A stretch of 6,337 nt of DNA, from contig CP059259.1 in assembly GCA_013693815.1 (NCBI GenBank), positions 309,834-316,170 on the forward strand. Reading direction: 5' to 3'. Of this stretch, positions 1 through 5,800 are shown in pieces. The DNA comes from Nocardioidaceae bacterium. GTDB lineage: Bacteria > Actinomycetota > Actinomycetes > Propionibacteriales > Nocardioidaceae. Under the pieces are notes generated by a model. It was not told the DNA's origin. It ran no database searches and saw nothing but the letters and a program-made list of their open reading frames with translations. The stretch's first letter is position 1. Every line of letters starts with the position of its first letter. Both the position numbers and the translations under genes were made by a program.

Positions 1-1122
1 CGGAAGTAGCTCGTTCAGAGCGACCATCGCGGTACGCATGTCGACGAAGCCGTCCTTCGGGGAGGCTTCGAACTCCGTGCTCGGATCGTAGCTCGCCAGC
101 CGATCCGCCAGGCCCGAGGTGGCGTAACTGGTAGGAGTGATCCCCGCCTCGACGAGCATCTCGCGCATTGTCCGGGCAGTGGCGCCTGCATCCCCGACGA
201 CGGCTGCGTTGACCGGAAAGTACCGCTCCAGCCCCGTTGGGGAGATGTCGCACTGCACGAGCGCCTTGTCCTTCAAGAGGTCGCCATGTGCTGCGGTGTA
301 GGGATTGAGGCTGGCTCCGAAGACCAGGAGGCAGTCGGCATCGGCGATCGTCTCGATCGCGATGTCGTGAGAGACCGTGCCGCAGACACCGATGTTGGCG
401 GGTTCGCCGGCGAAGAGGTCCTTGGCGAGCAGCGTGGTCGCCAAGGGAGCGCCGAGTTGCTCGGCCAAGGCGATGAGCTCAGTGCGGGCTCCGGCGCGCA
501 TCGCGCCCGATCCGGCCAGCAGCACGGGTCGACGGGCCGAGGCCAGGATCCCGACGGCGCGATCGAGCTGGTCCGCATCGGGAACCGGAGTGGCAGGCTC
601 GAGTGTCTTGAACCCCGGGCGCTCGTAGTCGACCTCTTGGTTCAGCAACGAGTAGGGGATATCGAGGATCATCGGGACTCGACTCGCGGCGACATGATTC
701 AGAGCGCGCGCGATGTCGTCGACGAGGTGCTCGGCCAACAGAACTCGCCTGAACTCGGCGCCGGTCAATGCGGCGACCGTCGGCAGGTCGATTCGCTGCA
801 CGAAGTCACGGATAGGCGGGATGTCACCAGTGAGCAGCAGGATCGGAGAGCCCACTCGCACGGCCTCGGTGAGAGCAGTGATGGTGTTGGTCACCGCGGG
901 ACCGCAGGTAACGCTGACGACGGCCACGCTGTCGGATTCCCGGGTGTGACCGTCAGCCATCGAGAGCGCGTTGCCTTCGTGAATGCTCCCGACGAAGTGA
1001 CCGCCGAGATCCATGAACTTGGCGCAGTACGCCATGTTGGCATCACCGAGTATGCCGAACATCTGTTGCTGCCCGGAATCGACGAGCGCACGCGCAATGG
1101 CTTCGTAGGCTTTCACCGTCAT
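1..1122 (-). CDS. Thiamine-diphosphate-dependent enzyme, acetolactate synthase-like (partial, C-terminus outside window)
   Basis: The reverse strand is open from an ATG at 1122 to the left edge, giving 374 codons without a stop. This is about two thirds of the usual length (about 550 residues) of ThDP enzymes such as acetolactate synthase, benzoylformate decarboxylase and related decarboxylases. The N-terminal pyrimidine-binding domain is clear (about residues 1-165): FGILGDAN near 22-29, and the motif HEGNALSMADG at 48-58, whose Glu49 is in the place of the catalytic glutamate that activates the cofactor. A central domain follows (about 185-330), with VLLAGSGAMRAG and the LLVFGASLN strand typical of the family. 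The C-terminal GDG-type diphosphate/Mg-binding domain is outside the window, so the substrate cannot be named. No Shine-Dalgarno sequence precedes the ATG, and a TAACAT box sits 6 bases upstream, suggesting leaderless expression separate from the operon upstream. Family assignment is firm; the specific reaction is unknown. Confidence 0.93.
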   Translation of the reverse strand, partial: MTVKAYEAIARALVDSGQQQMFGILGDANMAYCAKFMDLGGHFVGSIHEGNALSMADGHTRESDSVAVVSVTCGPAVTNTITALTEAVRVGSPILLLTGDIPPIRDFVQRIDLPTVAALTGAEFRRVLLAEHLVDDIARALNHVAASRVPMILDIPYSLLNQEVDYERPGFKTLEPATPVPDADQLDRAVGILASARRPVLLAGSGAMRAGARTELIALAEQLGAPLATTLLAKDLFAGEPANIGVCGTVSHDIAIETIADADCLLVFGASLNPYTAAHGDLLKDKALVQCDISPTGLERYFPVNAAVVGDAGATARTMREMLVEAGITPTSYATSGLADRLASYDPSTEFEASPKDGFVDMRTAMVALNELLP

Positions 1123-1128
1123 GGCTGG

Positions 1129-1134
1129 ATGTTA
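1129..1134 (-). promoter_or_regulatory. Candidate -10 box (TAACAT) for a leaderless transcript of the ThDP enzyme
   Basis: On the minus strand TAACAT fits the actinobacterial TANNNT -10 pattern. It ends 6 bases before the ATG at 1122, so transcription would start at or next to the A of the start codon. The lack of any ribosome site in front of this ATG agrees with a leaderless message, which is common in actinobacteria. No convincing -35 box is seen. This is inference from position. Confidence 0.4.
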
Positions 1135-1213
1135 CGGCCAACGGGCCGCGGGGTCCGGGCTGGTTTCGGTGAGTGATCCGAGATGCCGGTTTCGGCTGAG
1201 AGCCGCGAAATCC

Positions 1214-1744
1214 TTACAGCTGGAACAACGGGGTCACGATCACACCCTCGCCGTCGCCGGCGCGTGGATGGAAGCTCAACTGGGCGAAACCCTCCGGCAA
1301 GCCCTCGAACGCGAACCGCCCCGACTCGTCGACCTGGGTCCGCGCATCGTGCTCGGGCATACGCACTCTGATCTCCAGCGGCAGCGGGGGTGCAGCCCAG
1401 CCGTCGATACGCACTCCGGCCGCGCCGAGTCGTGACACGGTGATCATCACGGTGAGCTCATCGGCGCTGAAGGTCAGGGTCTCGGTACGAGTGCCGGAGA
1501 CCGACTCGCCGCGCACGGCCAGGGTGTCCATCGGCTGCCTGGTCAACTCGGCGACCTCGGTGAAAACCTCGTCCAAAGCGACGGCGAACTGGATGCGCTC
1601 CACCAGGTCGCCCGGCACCGGGTCCCACTGCCCGTAGGCTCCACGGGCCAGGTCGAGCAACTCCTGGTCGGTCGAGTCCAGGGTCTGCGCCGCCGATCTG
1701 GCTGCTTGCGGAGTCAACTCTGCTCCGGGTTCCTCGTCGGTCAT
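1214..1744 (-). CDS. Sigma-factor-linked 176-aa protein with carboxypeptidase-regulatory-like C-terminal segment
   Basis: This is the third gene of the protease/sigma operon. Its ATG (1744) overlaps the sigma factor stop as ATGA, which decides the start; the frame also opens 33 bases upstream, but that start would lie inside the sigma gene. The acidic N-terminus (1-35) is followed by a helical stretch with DPVPGDLVERIQFAVALDEV (41-60), a strand-rich middle (about 74-115: TLTFSADELTVMITV, then GVRIDGW), and a C-terminal piece with DESGRFAFEGLPEGFAQL (139-156). That last motif is typical of carboxypeptidase-regulatory-like beta-sandwich repeats. No signal peptide, membrane segment or cysteine is present, so it is probably cytosolic. 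From memory, similar proteins lie beside sigma factors, S8 peptidases and CHAT-domain proteins in other actinobacteria. A role binding or modulating the sigma factor is possible but not shown by the sequence. Confidence 0.87.
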   Translation of the reverse strand: MTDEEPGAELTPQAARSAAQTLDSTDQELLDLARGAYGQWDPVPGDLVERIQFAVALDEVFTEVAELTRQPMDTLAVRGESVSGTRTETLTFSADELTVMITVSRLGAAGVRIDGWAAPPLPLEIRVRMPEHDARTQVDESGRFAFEGLPEGFAQLSFHPRAGDGEGVIVTPLFQL

Positions 1745-2376
1745 GATGCCCCTCCCACCATCAGGTCCTTGCCCCACTCGGGGTCTTTACTCAATTCCTC
1801 GCGCAGTTTGGCAAGGCACCTGCCTCGGGTCGGGCCGATGCTTCCCACCGGCATCCCCAATGCCTCGGCGATGCGCGCATAATCGGGCTTGTCGGCGAAG
1901 GCGATGACCCGTAGCAGGGTTCGACAGCGCTCGGGCAACTCCTCGATGTGCTGCCAGATCACCCGTGCATCGGCGTCACGGATGACCGTCTCGTCGGGAA
2001 GCTCCTCGCGTTGCACGGGAAGCACCAGTGCCTCCTTGCCGTCGGAGTCGAAGATCGCGGTCGTCTTGCGCAGGTCGTCCCTGCTGCGGCGTACCACTCG
2101 CCAGCTCTCACGACGGGCAGTGGTCAGCAACCACTTCACCACGGTCTGTGCATCCCGCACCCGATCGGCGCTGCGGATCAGGCTCATCCACGCCGACTGG
2201 ATCACGTCCTCGGCCGTGGTCTGATCGACACCTTGGCTGCGGACCGTGTGCCACAACAGTGGTGTCACCAAAGCCACCAGCTCGTCGAAGGCCGCACGGT
2301 TGCCGGCCTGGTAGTCGGCAAAGGCCGCAGCCGCCTGGTCGACGAGCGTCCCCGGGCTGGGGCCGGCGTCGATCAT
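1741..2376 (-). CDS. RNA polymerase sigma factor, sigma-70 family (ECF-like, regions 2 and 4)
   Basis: This 211-residue protein has the two-domain layout of small alternative sigma factors. Region 2 (about 25-97) includes AEDVIQSAWMSLIRS (55-69) and VVKWLLTTARRESWRVVRR (79-97), the core-binding and -10-recognition helices. A linker with an acidic stretch follows (98-135). Region 4 (about 140-193) has LPERCRTLLRVIAF and a helix-turn-helix, YARIAEALGMPVGSIGPTRG (166-185), for -35 recognition. Its length is normal for the group; there is no SnoaL-type or other C-terminal extension. The ATG overlaps the protease stop (ATGA), and its own stop overlaps the next start in the same way, so it should be made in step with both neighbours. 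No classical anti-sigma factor (zinc-binding or transmembrane) is encoded nearby. Its target promoters are unknown. The family call is firm; the ECF group is not assigned. Confidence 0.95.
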   Translation of the reverse strand: MIDAGPSPGTLVDQAAAAFADYQAGNRAAFDELVALVTPLLWHTVRSQGVDQTTAEDVIQSAWMSLIRSADRVRDAQTVVKWLLTTARRESWRVVRRSRDDLRKTTAIFDSDGKEALVLPVQREELPDETVIRDADARVIWQHIEELPERCRTLLRVIAFADKPDYARIAEALGMPVGSIGPTRGRCLAKLREELSKDPEWGKDLMVGGAS

Positions 2377-3935
2377 GACGTCACCCTGCCCGGCATGTCC
2401 GCGAGCAAAGTCCGCATCCGGGTCACGGCCGCAGCCGTGTTGCCTGGGGTATCTCCGGTGGTGTCCCCTCCGAGCCGGGCATCGACAAGAGCCGCTGCCA
2501 GCTCAGCACCGAAGACAGGCGCTGCGAACGAGGTTCCGCTCCAAACCCCGAAACCTGCGGTGAAGTCGTCCAGATCCAGGCTGGCACGGCGGTTTCCGTC
2601 GACATCGACCAGCTCGCTGGTCGGGTTCAGCGAGGCGTCGTAGGTGCGCGGGAAAGTGCTCACCAAGGCGACGCCGGGTCGCAGGTATCCCACCCACGGG
2701 CCGTCGTTGGAGAACAACGCGATGGAGTTGTCGGGGTTGAGCGCGCCTACCGATGCGATGGGGACGACGCCGGGCTCATCGGCGACGTTGCCCCCTTGGT
2801 AGGGAGCGAAGGAAGCCGGGTAGGCCGGCCGCGATGTGCCGTCGTTACCCGAGGAGGTGACCACTGCGGCCCCGTACTGGCCGAGCAGCCGTAGCGGTCC
2901 GTGCAGCAGCGGATCGAACGCGGTGTCCTCCGGTTGTTCGTGGTAGTAGCCCAACGACAACAGCACGACGTCGACCGGGTCGTAGCCGCCGACGCCGTTG
3001 CGCGCCAGGATCTGGCGCAGTGCGAGCAACTGCAATGCCCGCAAGAGGTCACCCTCGGCAACCTGGCCGTCGTTGCCGAACAGCCGGACGTCCAGGATCT
3101 GTGCCTCGGGGCAGATCTGCCGTACCAGGCCGGCGATGAAGGTGCCGTGCCCGGAGTCGTCGCCGAGTTGCCCGAGCATCTGGTCGATGGCACCTGTCTC
3201 GGCCAGAACCCCGGTTGCGGCAGGCAGTCCGATCAACTCGCCGAGCACCTCGACCTCATGGGTTACGTGCGCAGGACCGAGCCAGTCGTGCTCGCCGATT
3301 CCCGAGTCGCACACTGCGACGATCGGTGCCCTCACTCCTGCTGCCGTCAGGTCCCGTGCGTGCGGTGGTTGTCCGCGCCAGCTGACCGGTTGGCGGCCAC
3401 CGAACCCTGGAGTGGCGTACTGCGCCATCGCCGGGTGCGGCTGCGTATAAGGGTGTGGCTGCGTGTACGGATGGGGTTGCGTATAAGGATGGGGTTGCGT
3501 GTACGGATGTGGCTGGGTGAACGGGTTCGCGGTGATGTCGTCCGAGCGGGTCGGGTGCTCCAAGCCGACGTCCCCATAGGAGCCGGAGTCCCTGCCGACG
3601 CGGGCCCGGAACGCCTGTAGCAACCGCCAGATGTCGATCGGTTTGAAGACCGGGTTCTTGGGATCGTCTGTCGGTTGCAGCCGAACTCGGTCGACCCAGA
3701 CCTCTTCGAGCTCGGCACGTTGCCGGTCGTCGAGCTTGGCGCGGCCGAGGAGCTTGCGATCCTGCTCAGAGGTGGGGTCCCACACCAGGTCGAATCCCGC
3801 TTCGGCGGCAACCTGCTGCAATACGGTGCGGGTCTCGGCGCGAGCACCGCGTACCAACAGACTCTCGGCAAGATAGGCGGTTGGTCGAACCGGTGACTGT
3901 CCATGCGTCTGGTAGGCGGTGTTGGGATCCAACAA
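2373..3935 (-). CDS. Subtilisin-like S8 family serine protease with TQPHPY repeat linker
   Basis: The intact reading frame gives 520 residues from a TTG at 3935. An N-terminal region of unknown type (about 1-115) includes helices such as DIWRLLQAFRARVG. A Pro/His/Gln/Tyr repeat linker follows (140-169), then a peptidase S8 domain (about 203-490). The triad is complete: Asp210 in VCDSGIG, His263 in DSGHGTFIAG, and Ser469 in SGTSFAAP, with oxyanion Asn364 in TSSGNDG. No signal peptide, sorting signal or membrane anchor is visible, so an intracellular site is likely. The stop overlaps the sigma factor start (ATGA). The TTG start is doubtful: the same frame stays open back to a TAG at 3999-4001 and encodes a natural-looking segment (FPNPGYLRQWADELLNVR), while the only good ribosome site leads to an ATG at 4060 in another frame. 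One missing base would join them into a protein of about 562 residues. It may therefore be frameshifted, or carry a sequencing error. Substrate unknown. Confidence 0.87.
   Translation of the reverse strand: MLDPNTAYQTHGQSPVRPTAYLAESLLVRGARAETRTVLQQVAAEAGFDLVWDPTSEQDRKLLGRAKLDDRQRAELEEVWVDRVRLQPTDDPKNPVFKPIDIWRLLQAFRARVGRDSGSYGDVGLEHPTRSDDITANPFTQPHPYTQPHPYTQPHPYTQPHPYTQPHPAMAQYATPGFGGRQPVSWRGQPPHARDLTAAGVRAPIVAVCDSGIGEHDWLGPAHVTHEVEVLGELIGLPAATGVLAETGAIDQMLGQLGDDSGHGTFIAGLVRQICPEAQILDVRLFGNDGQVAEGDLLRALQLLALRQILARNGVGGYDPVDVVLLSLGYYHEQPEDTAFDPLLHGPLRLLGQYGAAVVTSSGNDGTSRPAYPASFAPYQGGNVADEPGVVPIASVGALNPDNSIALFSNDGPWVGYLRPGVALVSTFPRTYDASLNPTSELVDVDGNRRASLDLDDFTAGFGVWSGTSFAAPVFGAELAAALVDARLGGDTTGDTPGNTAAAVTRMRTLLADMPGRVTS
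3429..3518 (-). repeat. Five in-frame 18-bp tandem repeats encoding TQPHPY
   Basis: Five adjacent 18-bp units lie inside the protease gene and encode TQPHPY four times plus TQPHPA (residues 140-169). Two DNA versions of the unit alternate, one with TATAC-type and one with TACAC-type codons for Tyr-Thr (plus-strand cgtataagg versus cgtgtacgg). This gives a 36-bp higher-order period and suggests duplication of a two-unit block. The peptide is proline-rich and probably forms an extended linker between the N-terminal region and the catalytic domain. Such tracts often vary in copy number between strains. Confidence 0.92.
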
Positions 3936-4060
3936 CCGAACGTTGAGGAGCTCATCAGCCCACTGCCGCAGATAGCCGGGGTTGGGGAAAGCAGCGGCCT
4001 ACGGCCCTGCTCGCCGTCGCGGCCGGGCCGGCCCTCTTGTCCTGACTGCCCTAACTGCAT
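3936..4060 (-). other. Probable true 5' end of the protease gene, separated by an apparent one-base frameshift
   Basis: From an ATG at 4060, preceded by a strong ribosome site, the reading begins MQLGQSGQEGRPGRDGEQGR, which contains six Gly-X-Y triplets like a short collagen tract. This frame then runs into meaningless sequence and overlaps the protease in the wrong frame. The protease frame, read upstream from 3935, is open to a TAG at 3999-4001 and encodes AAFPNPGYLRQWADELLNVR. One extra base near 3985-4000 would fuse the two halves, for example as GRRPAAFPNPGYL. No ATG or GTG exists in the protease frame between the TAG and 3935. The region holds C-rich runs, where single-base deletions or read errors are common. 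No classical X-XXY-YYZ slippery site is seen, so programmed frameshifting is less likely than mutation or error. Confidence 0.65.
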
Positions 4061-4065
4061 GGTTG

Positions 4066-4073
4066 CCTTCCTT
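4066..4073 (-). promoter_or_regulatory. Ribosome binding site (AAGGAAGG) of the protease operon
   Basis: Minus-strand AAGGAAGG lies 5 bases before the ATG at 4060 and is the best Shine-Dalgarno match near any gene here. It indicates that translation of the operon starts at 4060 rather than at the TTG at 3935, which has no such site. It is the main evidence that the protease gene carries a frameshift near its 5' end. Confidence 0.7.
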
Positions 4074-4108
4074 CGGGTCGGTCCCCCGCGGTTAGCCCCT
4101 TGACGAGG

Positions 4109-4114
4109 ATATTA
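4109..4114 (-). promoter_or_regulatory. Candidate -10 box (TAATAT) for the protease/sigma operon
   Basis: Minus-strand TAATAT is a near-perfect TANNNT box and the only AT-rich patch in this stretch. Initiation about 7 bases downstream would leave a leader of roughly 42 bases before the ATG at 4060. No TTGACA-like -35 is found at the right distance. An imperfect inverted repeat (AACC-tcgt-GGTT, 4127-4138) sits just upstream and could be an operator. The box matches by eye only. Confidence 0.4.
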
Positions 4115-4246
4115 GAGATTCCGCGAAACCTCGTGGTTCTGAGCGGTCGCCGCCTGATCACCGTTTCTCAAGAGCCTTTCGCCCGCACCGTGGCGACGCG
4201 CTCTTGCCGGTGCCCAGGCGGCGTCCCCAGACCGCTCCGGTGCTGA

Positions 4247-4339
4247 GCCTGAATCTCAGGCCCGGAAGGTTCCCCCAGCGTTGGATTCGGTCACCACCCC
4301 CGGGCTAGCGGCGCCGTACCCTCGGTACCTTCCGATCGG
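4247..4339. repeat. Cluster of short perfect palindromes in the divergent intergenic region
   Basis: The non-coding stretch 4061-4499 lies between two divergent genes and shows no credible ORF. It holds three perfect dyads close together: GCCTGA-atc-TCAGGC (4247-4261), GTACC-ctc-GGTAC (4316-4328) and CCGATCGG (4332-4339). A fourth, GTCCGGAC, lies at 4422-4429. The first two share a 3-base centre. They could be operators for a dimeric regulator of either gene or small hairpins. GC-rich DNA yields some dyads by chance, so their function is unproven. Confidence 0.4.
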
Positions 4340-4499
4340 TGAGCCCCCGACTCACCTCACTGTGCTGTTGTGCTGCTGTTTGCTGATGCCCACCCCGTGG
4401 GACACATCGATCAAGAGCGCGGTCCGGACTGCCTGATACAGGTGCGACAGATTTTTTCCGCTCGTATCAATCGACCGATCTCCCGGCTCCTCTGATGGT

Positions 4500-5225
4500 G
4501 TGGAAACCCGATCGCACATCGCCGAGTTCAACGCAGTCGTACGCCTGGCGCGTAAAGCGCAGTCGGTGCCGCATCTGAGGAACCCGGCGTCGTTGGCCAA
4601 CTTCCTCTACCACCGCTGGTACTTGGGACAGCCGATTCCTTGGCCGGCGCGCACCTTGCCTGTCCAACGTCGCGGTCCGCGATCATCAGGCAACCTATGG
4701 CGGTCCTGGGGTGGCCCCGAGCAGGAGCCGGCGCCGGCCGGCGGAGAGCTGGCGCGTCTTCAGCTCGCTTGCGCCCCGCACACCGCCTTGCATGCGATCA
4801 CCGTGACGACTCGGCATGCCGATAGTTGGGGTGTCTGGTGGCGACTGACGAGCTCGGCGGCCGGTGCGCCGATCTCGGCGGCGGATGCGACCATCCTGTT
4901 TCTCCGCGTTGCCGATGTGGACGCTGTGCTTCCGGCGGTAGCTGAGCTGGCCACGGCCGTGCGTCCGTTCCTGTCCCATGCGAGGACTCCGCTCACCTGG
5001 AACCTGGCCAGCGGAATCAGCCTGGTGCAGAACCCGCCCGACGACGCCGACTTCGGCAGGCATCGCTGCAACCTGATTGCCCAGGCGGTGACAGCGAACG
5101 CTCAAGAGACACAGCAGGACCAGGTGGCCGCGGTGCTGCGCGCTTTCGAGGCGCGCGGAATCGACCCCACTCGGCCCTACGTTCACGACGCCGATCGGTG
5201 GGACCTCTGTCTTGTCACTGCCTAA
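4500..5225 (+). CDS. HopA1-like family protein
   Basis: This ORF encodes 241 residues from a GTG. I assign it to the family named after the Pseudomonas type III effector HopA1, whose members are also common in actinobacteria, sometimes joined to lanthipeptide synthetase domains. Visible family-like features are an aromatic N-terminal motif, NFLYHRWYLG (34-43); a middle segment, ISAADATILFLRVADVDAVL (125-144); and a C-terminal region with GISLVQNPP, then FGRHRCNLIAQAV (185-197) and RGIDPTRPYVH (219-229). No signal peptide or membrane segment is seen. It is shorter than the roughly 300 residues I recall for relatives. The start is uncertain: there is no ribosome site, the frame is open to a TGA at 4434-4436, and no other ATG, GTG or TTG lies between. 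It is transcribed divergently from the protease operon. The biochemical role of the family outside pathogens is unknown. Family assignment is by recalled pattern, not by search. Confidence 0.75.
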   Translation: METRSHIAEFNAVVRLARKAQSVPHLRNPASLANFLYHRWYLGQPIPWPARTLPVQRRGPRSSGNLWRSWGGPEQEPAPAGGELARLQLACAPHTALHAITVTTRHADSWGVWWRLTSSAAGAPISAADATILFLRVADVDAVLPAVAELATAVRPFLSHARTPLTWNLASGISLVQNPPDDADFGRHRCNLIAQAVTANAQETQQDQVAAVLRAFEARGIDPTRPYVHDADRWDLCLVTA

Positions 5226-5323
5226 CTGGCTGCGGTGATCACGAAGCCATCGGCTGCTGATGCACGCGGTCATTTATCCATCGGTCGAGCCACGCCGGCC
5301 GTCGAGGCCATCCGCGAAAAGTC

Positions 5324-5425
5324 TCAGCCGCGCTCGCGGGCCCAGGTTGCGAACTCCTGTTGGACGTCATCGAAGAACATGGTCCTGGCTCGCGTGTAGT
5401 CAACGGTGTTGCAAAACATCACCAT
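5324..5425 (-). CDS. Possible small ORF (33 aa) directly downstream of tRNA-Arg
   Basis: A minus-strand frame runs from ATG at 5425 (or 5419) to a TGA at 5324-5326. Its translation includes NTVDYTRARTMFFDDVQQEF and then ATWARERG, amphipathic and protein-like in composition. It begins 3 bases after the tRNA-Arg 3' end, with no clear ribosome site. It may be a real small protein, the tail of a gene lost next to the tRNA (a common integration site), or chance. I do not recognise a family. The rest of 5226-5428 shows nothing I can name. Confidence 0.25.
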   Translation of the reverse strand: MVMFCNTVDYTRARTMFFDDVQQEFATWARERG

Positions 5426-5428
5426 TTG

Positions 5429-5501
5429 CGCGCCCGTAGGGATTCGAACCCCAAACCTTCTGATCCGTAGTCAGATGCTCTATCCGTTGAGCTACGGGCG
5501 C
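5429..5501 (-). tRNA. tRNA-Arg (anticodon ACG)
   Basis: The minus strand folds into a complete 73-base cloverleaf. The acceptor stem GCGCCCG (5495-5501) pairs with CGGGCGC (5430-5436), with discriminator G at 5429. The D stem is GCTC/GAGC. The anticodon stem TCTGA/TCAGA encloses the loop CTACGGA, giving anticodon ACG (Arg; reads CGU, and CGC/CGA after A-to-I editing of A34). The T arm has the TTCGAAT loop, with one G-U pair in its stem. The 3' CCA is not encoded (CAA follows), so CCA must be added after transcription. Confidence 0.97.
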
Positions 5502-5523
5502 GTGCCCCGTGGGGGACCCGGAG

Positions 5524-5529
5524 AGTCTA
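5524..5529 (-). promoter_or_regulatory. Candidate -10 box (TAGACT) for tRNA-Arg
   Basis: Minus-strand TAGACT fits TANNNT and lies 22 bases upstream of the mature tRNA 5' end, giving a short leader of about 16 bases, as expected for a tRNA gene. A weak -35 candidate (TTACCC) is 19 bases further upstream. The leader contains a small CCCC/GGGG hairpin (5505-5515). Pattern match only. Confidence 0.4.
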
Positions 5530-5562
5530 GCGAACGTGCTGAGGATGTGGGTAATCGCCTGC

Positions 5563-5607
5563 CAAGAGGCCCTGACGCGCAAGAGGCCCTGACGCGCAAG
5601 AGGCCCT
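5563..5607. repeat. 17-bp tandem repeats (CAAGAGGCCCTGACGCG)
   Basis: Two exact 17-bp copies (5563-5579, 5580-5596) are followed by the first 11 bases of a third (5597-5607). A diverged copy of the core (CAAGGGGGCCT) recurs at 5630-5640. They lie between the divergent tRNA-Arg and response regulator genes, in a region without a credible ORF. The third copy runs into a perfect inverted repeat. Possible meanings are an extragenic repetitive element or a repeated protein-binding site. Confidence 0.85.
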
Positions 5608-5678
5608 CTTGCAGTCGGGGGTGGATCTGCAAGGGGGCCTTTGCGGTGTCTCATCCGAGACGGCCGAAGCGAGCGGCC
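5596..5678. other. Four consecutive potential hairpins in the intergenic region
   Basis: Four inverted repeats follow one another: GCAAGAG-gcc-CTCTTGC (5596-5612), GCAAGG-gggc-CTTTGC with one G-U pair (5629-5644), GTCTC-atcc-GAGAC (5648-5661), and GGCCG-aagcgag-CGGCC (5662-5678). None is followed by a T-run, so they are not classical intrinsic terminators, although actinobacterial terminators often lack one. If transcribed they would give a compact structured RNA, possibly a small RNA or a long leader of the response regulator. Direction and transcription are unknown. The remainder of 5502-5800 holds nothing else that I recognise. Confidence 0.45.
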
Positions 5679-5800
5679 CTGCAAGTTGGGGGTCAGGAGG
5701 GGCGCTACCTGCTCTCGGCACTGTAAAAGTATGGCTGGCCCCCAGCACGGGTTCAAAATCCGGACTACACCAGTTGATTGCAGTCGACGACCGCGGGTTT

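Noticed and set aside
286..1176. Long plus-strand ORF of 296 codons
   Set aside because: It lies antisense to the ThDP enzyme, whose reading shows clear conserved motifs; the plus-strand translation has no recognisable features and is a high-GC shadow.
1162..1195. Repeated GGTTTCGG in the gap before the ThDP enzyme
   Set aside because: Two 8-base copies 26 bp apart are too short to support as an operator.
2901..3620. Plus-strand ORF of 239 codons
   Set aside because: Antisense shadow of the protease gene; its Arg/Val-rich repeat is only the reverse complement of the TQPHPY repeat.
4432..4457. CCTG-ata-CAGG hairpin followed by a six-T run, considered as an intrinsic terminator
   Set aside because: The stem is only 4 bp, 9 bases separate it from the T-run, and no gene ends upstream on the plus strand.
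4695..5273. Minus-strand ORF of 192 codons
   Set aside because: Antisense to the HopA1-like gene, rich in Arg and Ser, with no motifs.
5429..5501. tRNA 3' end as an attachment site for an integrated island covering the sigma/protease/HopA1 region
   Set aside because: No second copy of the tRNA 3' sequence and no integrase gene is seen in the window.
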